Source of the DNA: a virus
Direction: 5' to 3' (one strand)
DNA: 24,836 bases
IMG/VR virus record: IMGVR_UViG_3300048010_000006
Span: 1-24,836 of that record
Below are positions 14,024 through 22,185 of this stretch, piece after piece (the first letter of the stretch is position 1; each line of letters opens with the position of its first letter). The position numbers and the translations under genes were made by a program. The notes below the pieces were generated by a model that had not been told where the DNA came from, did no database searches, and was given only the letters and a program-made list of their open reading frames with translations.

Positions 14024-14562
14024 CGCGTCAAAACTGGCAGATGTTTTCTGGAGCAATCCCTGAACATACGGTTGACCAAATAGTTAAGTTGGCTGGAGAT
14101 ACAACGGAAGCATCAACCTTTAATGAAGGTGGGTCGGATGTTCGTAAAAGCCGAGTTGCATGGCTTACGAACAACAAGTCTGTTTTGGATCTTTTGTATG
14201 ACTTTGTAGACATAGCAAATAGAAATGCTTTTAACGCTCATATTCATAAAAAAGCTGACATCCAGTTTACAGAATACTTAGGCTCAGAGGGCGGTCATTA
14301 CTCTTGGCACCACGATATTGATTGGAACCGCAATGATGGTTTAGATCGTAAGCTATCTGTAACTGTACAACTCTCTCATGTAGATGAATATGAAGGCGGT
14401 GACTTTTCTTTTAGCGAGTGCACATCACCTGACCCAGTAATAAGTAAGCAAAAAGGCACAGTATTAGTGTTTCCTTCGTACTTACAACATGCAGTACAAC
14501 CCGTAACGAGTGGGACACGAAGAAGTTTAGTAGCTTGGTTTGAAGGCCCAAAATGGGTTTAA
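14020..14562 (+). CDS. 2-oxoglutarate/Fe(II)-dependent hydroxylase, prolyl 4-hydroxylase-like
   Basis: This 180-residue enzyme would couple decarboxylation of 2-oxoglutarate to hydroxylation of a substrate side chain. The double-stranded beta-helix signature is complete: HYSWHHDID places the HxD iron ligands at His97 and Asp99, LQHAVQPV gives the distal His157, and GTRRSLVAWF supplies the 2-oxoglutarate-binding Arg167, ten residues after it. The 'YSWHxDi ... H.V.PVt.G.RrSLvaW' pattern is that of prolyl 4-hydroxylase/PKHD-type proteins. Its ATG overlaps the fibre 1 chaperone stop as ATGA, and fibre 2 follows, so it is embedded in the fibre module between two collagen-like fibres. The substrate is not shown by the sequence: the collagen stalks, another virion protein or a host protein such as EF-Tu are all possible. 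Confidence 0.85.
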   Translation: MTRQNWQMFSGAIPEHTVDQIVKLAGDTTEASTFNEGGSDVRKSRVAWLTNNKSVLDLLYDFVDIANRNAFNAHIHKKADIQFTEYLGSEGGHYSWHHDIDWNRNDGLDRKLSVTVQLSHVDEYEGGDFSFSECTSPDPVISKQKGTVLVFPSYLQHAVQPVTSGTRRSLVAWFEGPKWV

Positions 14563-14579
14563 CTAAATAGGATACGTAG

Positions 14580-16820
14580 ATGACCAGTAAAGCAAGAGAG
14601 TTAGCAGATCTTTTAGATTCTAGCGGTAACATTAAAACAAAATCAGGTAGGACTACACAAGGTCGTAACTTGAGTAATGATGGTACTAAGTTAGACGGTA
14701 TTGAAGCTAATGCTACTGCAGATCAAACGCACTCAGAGATTCGTGCGTTAATTGTTGCTGGTAGTGATACTAACGTATTTACTGACGCTGATCATACTAA
14801 GCTAGATGGTATTGAAAGTGGGGCAACTGCTGACCAAACAGATGCTGAGATAAGGGCAGCAGTAGAAGCAGCTACAGATAGTAATGTCTTTACTGATGCT
14901 GACCATACAAAGCTTAACGCTATTGAGGCGGGTGCTACTGCTGACCAAACAAATGCTGAGATTAGAGCGGCTGTAGAGGCTGCTACAGATTCTAACGTAT
15001 TTACTGACGCAGATCACTCTAAGCTAAATGCTATAGAAGCAGGTGCTACTGCTGACCAGACTAAAGCTGACATTGATGCACTAAACATTGATGCAGATAC
15101 TTTAGATGGTAAGCAACTAGCTACTATTGAATCTGAGTATCAGTCATATGCAAATACGGCTGCAGCTAACGTAGTTGACTCAGCACCTGCTGCACTTAAC
15201 ACACTTAACGAATTAGCTGCAGCATTAGGTGACGATGCTAACTTTGCTACAACTACAGCAACTAGCTTAGGAGAAAAACTACCTAAGTCTGGTGGTCAAA
15301 TGACTGGTAACATTACTATGTCAGGATCACAAACTGTAGACGGTAGAGACTTATCTGTAGATGGTGCAAAGCTGGATGGCATAGAAAGCGGTGCTACTGC
15401 TGACCAAAGCGCTGCAGAAATAAGAGCATTAGTGGAAAGTGCATCTGATAGTAATGTATTTACTAATGCAGATCATAGTAAACTAAATGGAATTGAAGCG
15501 TCTGCTAATGTTACAGATAGTGCTAATGTAGGTTCATCTCTTACAGGTTTTCCTACTAATACAGATGCAGTATCTAGTGATTTAATTCCAGTGTATGACG
15601 TTAGTGCAAGCAGATGGGAAAAGCAGACTATAGCTAATGCAGCTTTGGTTGGACCTACAGGCCCGACTGGTCCTACGGGTGCTACTGGACCTACAGGCCC
15701 ACAAGGTTCTACGGGTCCAACAGGCCCAACAGGTTCAGATGGTGATGATGGAGCTACTGGACCTACGGGTCCAACGGGTCCAACGGGGCCAGCGGGTAAT
15801 AACGGTGGTACTGGACCAACTGGCCCGACAGGACCACAAGGAAACTCTGTCACTGGACCTACGGGGCCACAAGGTCCAACAGGTAATACTGGCTCAACAG
15901 GCCCAACTGGACCGACTGGACCAACTGGACCTTCTGGTAATCCCTTTGGTGGCGGTACGTTTACAGGTAACGTAAGTCTTGGAAATAACTACATCACAGA
16001 TGTCCAAGGAATTACGGTTGATGATTATGTGCGTTCAACTGGCGATACTGATACCTACATGCAGTTTCACTCAGGCAATCAATGGCGGGTAGTAGCTGGG
16101 GGTAATGAGAGCCTAGAGGTTCGCAGCGGTGTTGTTAATGTTGACAGCCTTGAAATTCAGGGAACCGATGTCATTAGCTCTAGTCGGCAATTGCAGAATA
16201 TTGCCAGTGTAGACGCTACTACAAAAAGTGTAATTATTACTGCTAATGCCCCAGAGGTTACGGTGTATTCTGGCACAACCACCAGCGCGTCTAACACAAT
16301 TAACCCTAATTCCACTATAAATGGTACAGTTTTATATGAAACAGGCACAATAGCGGCGGGTACATACACTCTTGATAATCTCGGTGATAATTCCCCGTAT
16401 TGGAGTAAAGGTAGCAACACTTATGCTACTTTTGCTGGTCAGACGAGTTTCTATGCCGGTGGAAATTATATGGGTCAGGGTGTTGGTTATTATGTCTATT
16501 ATGGTGGCAACTATTATACGATTTGGGGTACACATACTTTAAATGGGTCTGGCGCTGATTTGATGAACAGTCTTATTACATACGGATTAAATTCTGATGC
16601 AAACGGGCCAAACCAAGAATTCACAGTATCATCAAGTTTTACCATTCGTATTATGCTGGGCGCTTATGGAATGCCCTCAACTTTTAATATGTCATCAGCA
16701 GTAACAAATTTTGGCGGTGCTGGCACATACAGACTAAATTCGGGCGTGAGTTTTGGGTTTAGATTAACAAAAAAAGCAGCCTCAACTGAAACTACGGGCA
16801 GCGGAACCCAGTACCCATAA
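14580..16820 (+). CDS. Tail fibre 2 with collagen-like stalk
   Basis: This 746-residue fibre is paralogous to fibre 1 in its middle. It lacks fibre 1's long attachment domain and starts with a short helix ([20 protein letters not shown]) after AGGATA at 14569. Residues 36-160 carry four 37-residue repeats at an exact 111-bp period. A '[16 protein letters not shown]' element follows, then two further repeat copies from residue 263. A segment almost identical to fibre 1 ([37 protein letters not shown]) leads into a collagen-like domain at 358-453. The last 290 residues are unique, Gly/Tyr/Asn-rich ([20 protein letters not shown]), and probably form the receptor-binding head. Confidence 0.83.
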   Translation: MTSKARELADLLDSSGNIKTKSGRTTQGRNLSNDGTKLDGIEANATADQTHSEIRALIVAGSDTNVFTDADHTKLDGIESGATADQTDAEIRAAVEAATDSNVFTDADHTKLNAIEAGATADQTNAEIRAAVEAATDSNVFTDADHSKLNAIEAGATADQTKADIDALNIDADTLDGKQLATIESEYQSYANTAAANVVDSAPAALNTLNELAAALGDDANFATTTATSLGEKLPKSGGQMTGNITMSGSQTVDGRDLSVDGAKLDGIESGATADQSAAEIRALVESASDSNVFTNADHSKLNGIEASANVTDSANVGSSLTGFPTNTDAVSSDLIPVYDVSASRWEKQTIANAALVGPTGPTGPTGATGPTGPQGSTGPTGPTGSDGDDGATGPTGPTGPTGPAGNNGGTGPTGPTGPQGNSVTGPTGPQGPTGNTGSTGPTGPTGPTGPSGNPFGGGTFTGNVSLGNNYITDVQGITVDDYVRSTGDTDTYMQFHSGNQWRVVAGGNESLEVRSGVVNVDSLEIQGTDVISSSRQLQNIASVDATTKSVIITANAPEVTVYSGTTTSASNTINPNSTINGTVLYETGTIAAGTYTLDNLGDNSPYWSKGSNTYATFAGQTSFYAGGNYMGQGVGYYVYYGGNYYTIWGTHTLNGSGADLMNSLITYGLNSDANGPNQEFTVSSSFTIRIMLGAYGMPSTFNMSSAVTNFGGAGTYRLNSGVSFGFRLTKKAASTETTGSGTQYP
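14685..15062 (+). repeat. Exact 111-bp-period tandem repeats in fibre 2
   Basis: Units start at 14685, 14796, 14907 and 15018 with no length change. Each encodes (T/S)KL(D/N).IE.GATADQT plus [19 protein letters not shown]. Two more units start at 15366 and 15477. Synonymous differences between units are common although the proteins are nearly the same, so amino-acid sequence appears to be what is conserved. Confidence 0.85.
15651..15938 (+). repeat. Collagen-like Gly-X-Y repeat of fibre 2
   Basis: Residues 358-453 are GPT-dominated Gly-X-Y triplets with a shared GNSVTGP interruption at the same relative place as in fibre 1. As there, proline occupies X and Thr, Ala, Gln or Ser occupies Y. 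Codons for the repeated GPT triplet vary freely (GGT/GGA/GGC, CCA/CCT/CCG, ACA/ACT/ACG). Confidence 0.88.
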
Positions 16821-16836
16821 AACGGAAAGGTAAGAT

Positions 16837-17037
16837 ATGACAGGTATAGATACGTCTCCCGCCGCTTTCTTTAGGGCGCAGCGAAATGAAAAATTAAAAG
16901 AGACAGATGTTTGGGGTCTTGCCGATTATCCTGCAACGGCTGAACAGTTAGCCTATAGACAGGCGCTGCGTGACCTTCCAAGTCATTCCGATTGGCCCGC
17001 TGTTGCCGATAGCGACTGGCCGACTAAGCCAGAGTAA
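16837..17037 (+). CDS. Tail fibre assembly chaperone-like protein, fibre 2 (66 aa)
   Basis: This 66-residue protein lies 16 bases after the fibre 2 stop, preceded by GGAAAGG. The segments 'AQRNEKLKETDVWGLADYP', 'AYRQALRDLPSH' and a final 'SDWPTKPE' fit the small fibre-assembly proteins whose typical form is 'R..kL..tDw..l.DyP.t.eq..YRqaLRdlp....WP.kP'. It shares the YR..LRd and WPTKP elements with the protein after fibre 1 but little else, as expected if each chaperone matches its own fibre head. Confidence 0.6.
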   Translation: MTGIDTSPAAFFRAQRNEKLKETDVWGLADYPATAEQLAYRQALRDLPSHSDWPAVADSDWPTKPE

Positions 17038-17057
17038 ATTTAAGGTAATTATAAAAC

Positions 17058-17921
17058 ATGTTTGGTTTTACACCACTAGCAACTACTACTCTAGCATCAT
17101 CTGTATCAGGTGTTTCTGCAGAAGTACCTGTTACAGGTATAGTTGCAACGGGTGCAGTCTCTACTGTTGTAGAACATGTTACTGAGCGCCTTGCTAGTGT
17201 ATCTGCTACAGGTGCGGTAGGCACACCTTCTATAAACCCTGACGAAGTTACAAACTCTGTAAGTGCTACAACAGCCGTAGGCACAGTAACTGTAAATATT
17301 TCTGAATTACTTGCTAGTGTAGCAGCCACAGGTACAGTAGTAACTGTAGGGTTTGATGCTAAAGGTAATCATACACTAGCATCAGTAAGTGCTACAGGGT
17401 CTATTGAACCTGTTTCTGTCGGTGGTTTTGAAGTTGACGTATCTGAAAACTTACTATCTGTTTCAGCTACAGGTGCAGTAGGTAGCTTAACACTTAATGT
17501 ATCTGAGTTATTAAATAGCGTAACTGCTACAGGTACAATAACAAACGTAATACCATCTAGCGATGCTAATCAAACACTTGTAGGTGTATCAGCATCTGGC
17601 GCAGTTGAAGCTGTTAGTTTTGATGGCTTTGAGATTGATGTATCTGAAAAAGTATTATCTGTTTCGGCTACAGGTGCAGTAGCAAATGTAAAAGCAAATA
17701 TAACAGAGATACTTAATAGTGTAGCTGCTAATACAAATGTAGGAAGCGTAGTTGCTACAGGCGTTACCTCCCAGTTTGATATAAACGCATTTGATAAAGA
17801 TAGAGTTATTTATGCGGTAGCAGTACCAAGAGAAAACGTAGTACATATTAGACCAGATAATAGAACCATTGTGATTAATGAAATAAGTAGGATTAATCAA
17901 ACAATTAGAGTTGCAGCCTAA
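17058..17921 (+). CDS. Tandem-repeat structural protein (287 aa)
   Basis: This 287-residue protein is built from about ten units of 20-25 residues with the core 'LxSVSATGAVG', each followed by a short variable beta segment often ending in 'DVSE' or 'NVSE'. Units 5-7 and 8-10 repeat as a larger block of about 67 residues (GGFEVDVSENLLSVSATGAV versus DGFEIDVSEKVLSVSATGAV). The C-terminus (VAVPRENVVHIRPDNRTIVI) has the 'v.v..enR.v.v' ending seen in a number of phage structural proteins. No enzyme motif is present. An elongated beta-structured virion or tail protein is likely. Confidence 0.6.
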   Translation: MFGFTPLATTTLASSVSGVSAEVPVTGIVATGAVSTVVEHVTERLASVSATGAVGTPSINPDEVTNSVSATTAVGTVTVNISELLASVAATGTVVTVGFDAKGNHTLASVSATGSIEPVSVGGFEVDVSENLLSVSATGAVGSLTLNVSELLNSVTATGTITNVIPSSDANQTLVGVSASGAVEAVSFDGFEIDVSEKVLSVSATGAVANVKANITEILNSVAANTNVGSVVATGVTSQFDINAFDKDRVIYAVAVPRENVVHIRPDNRTIVINEISRINQTIRVAA

Positions 17922-17931
17922 AGGATAACAA

Positions 17932-18249
17932 ATGTCATATAAGTGGCCTGATAAAGATAAAGATGAATTGCTTGACTACAGCATTGATTGGTCACGCTTT
18001 TTAGGTACAGATACTATTTCTGCTGTTACTTGGTTTATAGATGCTGCAGATGGTACTAAAACACAAGTTAGTGATACTGATATTGTTGATGGATTACAGT
18101 TTGTACAGGGTACATATACTAATACTGTTGCTACAATTAGATTAAGTTTAGGCACTAATAATAAACGTTATAAGATTACGTGTAAAATAACTACAGTAGG
18201 CGCACTACAGTATGAGCGTTCTGTGTTGTTGCGCGTGAGGGAGAAGTAA
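17932..18249 (+). CDS. Phage fibre-tail adaptor-like protein (105 aa)
   Basis: This 105-residue protein is preceded by AGGATA (17922). It starts with 'YKWPDKDKDELLDYSIDWSR', then 'DTISAVTWFIDAADGT', and ends in an Ig-like strand pattern 'RYKITCKITT...ERSVLLRVREK'. The 'WPdKDpdE.lDYtiDW...l..dtI..s.w' opening is that of the small proteins often called phage fibre-tail adaptor. It probably sits at the junction between fibre and tail tube. The assignment is from remembered pattern and is moderate. The neighbouring tail tube gene supports it. Confidence 0.55.
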   Translation: MSYKWPDKDKDELLDYSIDWSRFLGTDTISAVTWFIDAADGTKTQVSDTDIVDGLQFVQGTYTNTVATIRLSLGTNNKRYKITCKITTVGALQYERSVLLRVREK

Positions 18250-18250
18250 T

Positions 18251-18940
18251 ATGGCATACGATTATCTTGGGTTAGTTAATGATGTAAATCGTAGGCTTAA
18301 TGAAGTAGAATTAACCTCTGCTAACTTTGCTACTACTACAGGTTTTTATAGTTTTGCTAAAGATGCAGTAAACTCTTCTATTCGGCACATCCAGCAAGAA
18401 GAGTATGAGTGGCCTTGGAATCACGTAGAGCAGGAAGAGGTGCTACTTGCTGGTGAGGTTCGCTACAGTTTTCCTTATGATGCTAAGACTATCAATATGA
18501 ATAGCTTTCGTATCAAAAGAAATGCAGATTTAAGCGTAGATACCGTTAAACTTAAAGTACTTAGCTATGAAGAATACCTTGACAAGTATGCTGATTATGA
18601 GTATAACTCTAACACTAGCGTAAGATCTGTACCCTCTTTTATTATAAGAGCGCCTAGCAGGGAGTTACTGGTAGTACCAGCCCCAGACAAGGCATACGAA
18701 TTAGTTTATGAATATTATACAACTGGTTTTGATTTAGAGCTACACTCAGATGTTCCTAATCTCCCCGAAATGTACAAATATGTAATAGTTGATGGTGCTA
18801 TGTACTATGTCTATCAGTTTAGAGGTGACATGCAAGCAGCACAATTAGCCATGCAGAAGTTTGAGCAGGGAATTAAACAATTACGTAGCATACACATAAA
18901 TCGTACTGAATATGTACGTGATCGAAGAGTATCCTTCTAA
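18251..18940 (+). CDS. Tail tubular protein A / gp11-like adaptor (229 aa)
   Basis: This 229-residue protein lies directly before the nozzle-type gene and overlaps it as TAATG. It is predicted helical at both ends (YLGLVNDVNRRLNEVEL near the start, MQAAQLAMQKFEQGIKQLRS near 193-212) with a beta centre (PSFIIRAPSRELLVVPAPDK, 135-154), the layout of podovirus tail adaptor or tubular A proteins (T7 gp11, P22 gp4-type role). Such proteins form the ring under the portal and connect it to the nozzle. No lysozyme or metal motif is seen. Function follows mainly from position, size and fold pattern. Confidence 0.62.
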   Translation: MAYDYLGLVNDVNRRLNEVELTSANFATTTGFYSFAKDAVNSSIRHIQQEEYEWPWNHVEQEEVLLAGEVRYSFPYDAKTINMNSFRIKRNADLSVDTVKLKVLSYEEYLDKYADYEYNSNTSVRSVPSFIIRAPSRELLVVPAPDKAYELVYEYYTTGFDLELHSDVPNLPEMYKYVIVDGAMYYVYQFRGDMQAAQLAMQKFEQGIKQLRSIHINRTEYVRDRRVSF

Positions 18941-20487
18941 TGGCAACACAATGGCAGACATTCCCTATAGAGTTTAGAGGTGGTCTTATCTCTAATCTCA
19001 GCCCGTTGCAGCATGGTACAAATGCTGTCGGGTCTGCCACTATATTACAAAACTTTGAAGCCAATAAAGAGGGCGGCTACTCTAAGATAAGAGGTTATGC
19101 CAAATATAGTACAACAACTGTACCTGGATCTGGCCCTGTATTAGCACTTAAAGTTATTAGCTCTGGTAGGGTTATAGCTGCACGTAAGAATGGTAGCAAT
19201 CAAACACAGTATTACTACAGTACAGGGTCTTCTTGGACCAGTATGGCTACTAGCGTTGGTACTAATGGCGGTAAAGCTAGGCACATTTTATATAACTTAG
19301 AGGGTGATGATAAAGTTATATTTGTTGATGGTACTAACTACCCTGCTATATATAACACATCTGGAAATGCTACTACCTTTATGACATCCTCTAATAGCAC
19401 AGATGTGTTGGGTGCAGAACACGTAGCTGTATTTAAAAATACCGCTTTCTATGCTAAAGGTAATAATATATACTTTACTGCGCCTTTTACTGTGGATGAT
19501 TTTAGTGTTGCTAATGGTGCAGGTTCTATAAATGTAGCGAATGATGTTACAGGTCTAGCAGTATTTCGTGATCAACTGATTATATTTACTACTGACTCTA
19601 TTAAACGTTTGACAGGTAGCAGCTCTGCTGACTTTACTGTGTCACCTATTACTGACCGTATTGGTTGCATTAATGGGGATACTATTCAAGAGGTTGGTGG
19701 TGACATTATGTACCTCGCCCCTGATGGTATCAGACTATTAAGTGCTACTGATCGTATTGGTGACTTTGCTTTGGATGTAGCTTCTAATCAAATAGCCAAA
19801 GATGCTAATATCTTTCTCAGTCAAACATCTAGCTTTTGTTCTGTGTTATTTAAAGAAAAAGCTCAATATAGAATATTTGCATATGTACAATCTGAGCAAG
19901 ATAATGCAGCTAAAGGTCTTATAGCTACAAAGTTTATATCTCAAGGTGCTGCAGGTATGGCTTGGTCAACCACCAAGGGTATTAAAGCATTTGTAGCAGA
20001 TAGCAGATACACAGGAACGTCAGAGACAGTAGCTTTTGCTAATGAGGATGGTTACGTTTATACTATGGATACAGGTTCAGACTTCGATGGCGCTGCTATA
20101 GAAGCTATCTACGAATCTCCTTTCATGCCTATAAGTGACCCACAGGTACGTAAGACTTTCTACAAGATGACTCTGTATGCTGAACCTACAGGTAGTATGA
20201 GTCTAGACTTAAACCTAAAGTACGACTTTGCTTCTGCTTCTAATACCAAAGTAGTGCAGCCAGCTACACAGCAGATTTCTGGTACAGGTGCATCTGTGTT
20301 TTTATTTGGTGCATCTAATGCTGTATTTGATACAGCTACATTTGGTGGTGAGCTTGATAAAATATATGACACTAATGTTATTGGTTCAGGTAAAACAATT
20401 GCATTAAGATTAGAAGATCTTTCAACTAATCCCACCTTTACACTCGACACGGCTTTGCTAGAATATAGCCAAGAAGATAGACAATAA
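18940..20487 (+). CDS. Tail nozzle / tubular protein B-like (515 aa)
   Basis: This 515-residue protein is predicted nearly all beta, with blade-like repeated strands typical of a beta-propeller nozzle (T7 gp12 or P22 gp10 role). The N-terminus 'FPIEFRGGLISNLSPLQHGT' with 'LQNFEANKEGGYSKIRGYAK' is characteristic of podovirus nozzle or stabilisation proteins, which begin 'f.gGl....~~..~~.g......N~~~..~G....R.G'. Later blades include 'VLALKVISSGRVIAARKNGS', 'LYNLEGDDKVIFVDGTNYP' and 'GLAVFRDQLIIFTTDSIKRL'. It would close the tail tip and bind fibres. Confidence 0.72.
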   Translation: MATQWQTFPIEFRGGLISNLSPLQHGTNAVGSATILQNFEANKEGGYSKIRGYAKYSTTTVPGSGPVLALKVISSGRVIAARKNGSNQTQYYYSTGSSWTSMATSVGTNGGKARHILYNLEGDDKVIFVDGTNYPAIYNTSGNATTFMTSSNSTDVLGAEHVAVFKNTAFYAKGNNIYFTAPFTVDDFSVANGAGSINVANDVTGLAVFRDQLIIFTTDSIKRLTGSSSADFTVSPITDRIGCINGDTIQEVGGDIMYLAPDGIRLLSATDRIGDFALDVASNQIAKDANIFLSQTSSFCSVLFKEKAQYRIFAYVQSEQDNAAKGLIATKFISQGAAGMAWSTTKGIKAFVADSRYTGTSETVAFANEDGYVYTMDTGSDFDGAAIEAIYESPFMPISDPQVRKTFYKMTLYAEPTGSMSLDLNLKYDFASASNTKVVQPATQQISGTGASVFLFGASNAVFDTATFGGELDKIYDTNVIGSGKTIALRLEDLSTNPTFTLDTALLEYSQEDRQ

Positions 20488-20496
20488 GGAAACGAC

Positions 20497-22170
20497 ATGG
20501 CAGGTTATACAAGACAGGATACTGCAAACAACATTGCCAATGGTAACGTTATTGATGCAGATGACTTTGACGCAGAGTACAATGCAGTAGAAAATGCTTT
20601 TAATGCCACTACAGGCCATAAGCATGATGGTACTGCTGGTGAAGGCGCACCTATAACTAAGGTTGGCCCAAGCCAAGACCTTATTGTGTCGGGTACTAAT
20701 GTCTTACCTAAAACAACAAACACCTTAGATTTAGGTTCAACGGGTGCAAAGTTTAAAAACAGCTTCTTCGATGGCACTGTAACAACAGATGATCTTGCAG
20801 TAACAGGTGGTTCTGTTCTTACTGGTAACGCTACCGTAGGGGGAACACTAGGTGTAACAGGGGCAGCAACGCTGTCTAGTACAGCAGCCATTACAGGAAA
20901 CACTACAGTAGGTGGTACATTAGGGGTTACGGGAGCATCTACGTTAGCTAGTGCTGCAGTTACAAATAATGCTACAGTAGGCGGTACTCTTGGTGTTACT
21001 GGTAATAGTACCATTGGTGGTACTCTTGGCGTAACGGGCCAGATTACAGGTAATGTAACTGGTAATGTAACTGGTAACACAGCAGGGACACATACAGGTG
21101 CTGTAACAGGTAATGCATCTACTGCAACTGCATTACAAACTGCAAGAAGCATTACTATTGATGGCGATGTAGATGCTAGTGCTACAAATTTTGATGGTAC
21201 AGGCAACATTACCCTTACAACAACTTTGGATACAGTAAACTCTAATGTAGGCTCGTTTGGTAGCTCTACAGCTATTCCTGTTGTTACTGTAAATGGTAAG
21301 GGTTTAGTTACGGGTGTAAGCACTGCTAATATCACTACCGCATTAACTGTGGGCGCTGATAGTGGTTCTAACGATAGTGTAGCTCTAGCTACAGACACTT
21401 TAAACTTTGCTGGTACTGCTAATGAAATTGAGACTGCAGTAAGCAACAACCAGATTCAAATTGGTTTACCTAGCGCAGTTACAGTAGGTAGCCTTAATAC
21501 ATCAGGTAATGTTATTGTTGGAGGAAACTTAACTGTATCAGGCACCACTACTACAGTAAACACTGAGACTATTAACTTAGCTGATAACCAGATCTTATTA
21601 AATTCTAATGAAACGGGTACTCCTTCACAGAATGGCGGTATTGAGATTGAACGTGGTACATCTGCTAACAAAACCCTTGTATGGAATGAAACAAGTGATA
21701 AGTGGACTGTAGGAAGTGAGACGTTTGTAGCGGGTACGTTTGAAGGCAACCTTACAGGCAATGTAACAGGTAATACAGCAGGTACACATACAGGTGCTGT
21801 AACAGGTAACGCTTCTACTGCTACAGCTTTAGCTACATCACGTACTATTAGTCTTACAGGTGATGTATCAGGTAGCGCTTCTTTTAACGGTACAGCTAAT
21901 GCTACTATTACTGCAACTGTATCGGATGACAGCCATAACCATGTTATATCAAATGTCGATGGCTTACAGACTGCATTGGATGGTAAAGCAGCCCTTGCAG
22001 GTAGCTCTTCACAATCATTCCAAGCATCCACTATTGATTTAGGTGATTGGACAATTACTCAATCTGGCTCTGATTTAAAGTTTGCTTATCAAGGCACAGA
22101 TAGGCTTAAACTAACGAGTGCAGGTGCGCTTACAGTAGAAAACGATGTAACAGCATTTGGTAGCGCATAA
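20497..22170 (+). CDS. Tail fibre 3 (557 aa)
   Basis: This 557-residue fibre has the attachment-type start 'NAVENAFNATTGHKHDGT' (about residues 28-45), common at the N-termini of marine podovirus and myovirus fibres. Residues 105-190 contain five 'TVGGTLGVTG' repeats. Two shaft modules 'NTAGTHTGAVTGNASTATAL' occur near residues 190 and 425. The C-terminus ends 'LKLTSAGALTVENDVTAFGS' with no peptidase S74-type chaperone domain. The glycine-rich adhesin gene follows 15 bases later, so I read this as a long fibre whose tip is a separate protein, similar in layout to T-even gp37/gp38. Confidence 0.78.
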   Translation: MAGYTRQDTANNIANGNVIDADDFDAEYNAVENAFNATTGHKHDGTAGEGAPITKVGPSQDLIVSGTNVLPKTTNTLDLGSTGAKFKNSFFDGTVTTDDLAVTGGSVLTGNATVGGTLGVTGAATLSSTAAITGNTTVGGTLGVTGASTLASAAVTNNATVGGTLGVTGNSTIGGTLGVTGQITGNVTGNVTGNTAGTHTGAVTGNASTATALQTARSITIDGDVDASATNFDGTGNITLTTTLDTVNSNVGSFGSSTAIPVVTVNGKGLVTGVSTANITTALTVGADSGSNDSVALATDTLNFAGTANEIETAVSNNQIQIGLPSAVTVGSLNTSGNVIVGGNLTVSGTTTTVNTETINLADNQILLNSNETGTPSQNGGIEIERGTSANKTLVWNETSDKWTVGSETFVAGTFEGNLTGNVTGNTAGTHTGAVTGNASTATALATSRTISLTGDVSGSASFNGTANATITATVSDDSHNHVISNVDGLQTALDGKAALAGSSSQSFQASTIDLGDWTITQSGSDLKFAYQGTDRLKLTSAGALTVENDVTAFGSA

Positions 22171-22185
22171 AGAGGATATTAAATC

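Noticed and set aside
14685-15062. Regular 111-bp repeat considered as a CRISPR-like or regulatory array
   Set aside because: The period is an exact multiple of three, the repeats stay in frame within a fibre gene, and differences are mostly synonymous, so they are protein repeats.
15473-15853. Minus-strand ORF with GPVGPV repeats opposite fibre 2
   Set aside because: Same artefact as in fibre 1, produced by complementing the Gly-Pro-Thr codons.
20505-21449. 314-codon minus-strand ORF opposite fibre 3
   Set aside because: It arises because the repeated Thr/Gly/Val codons give few stops on the other strand. The product is a Val/Pro/Ala-rich low-complexity sequence, and all other genes run on the + strand.
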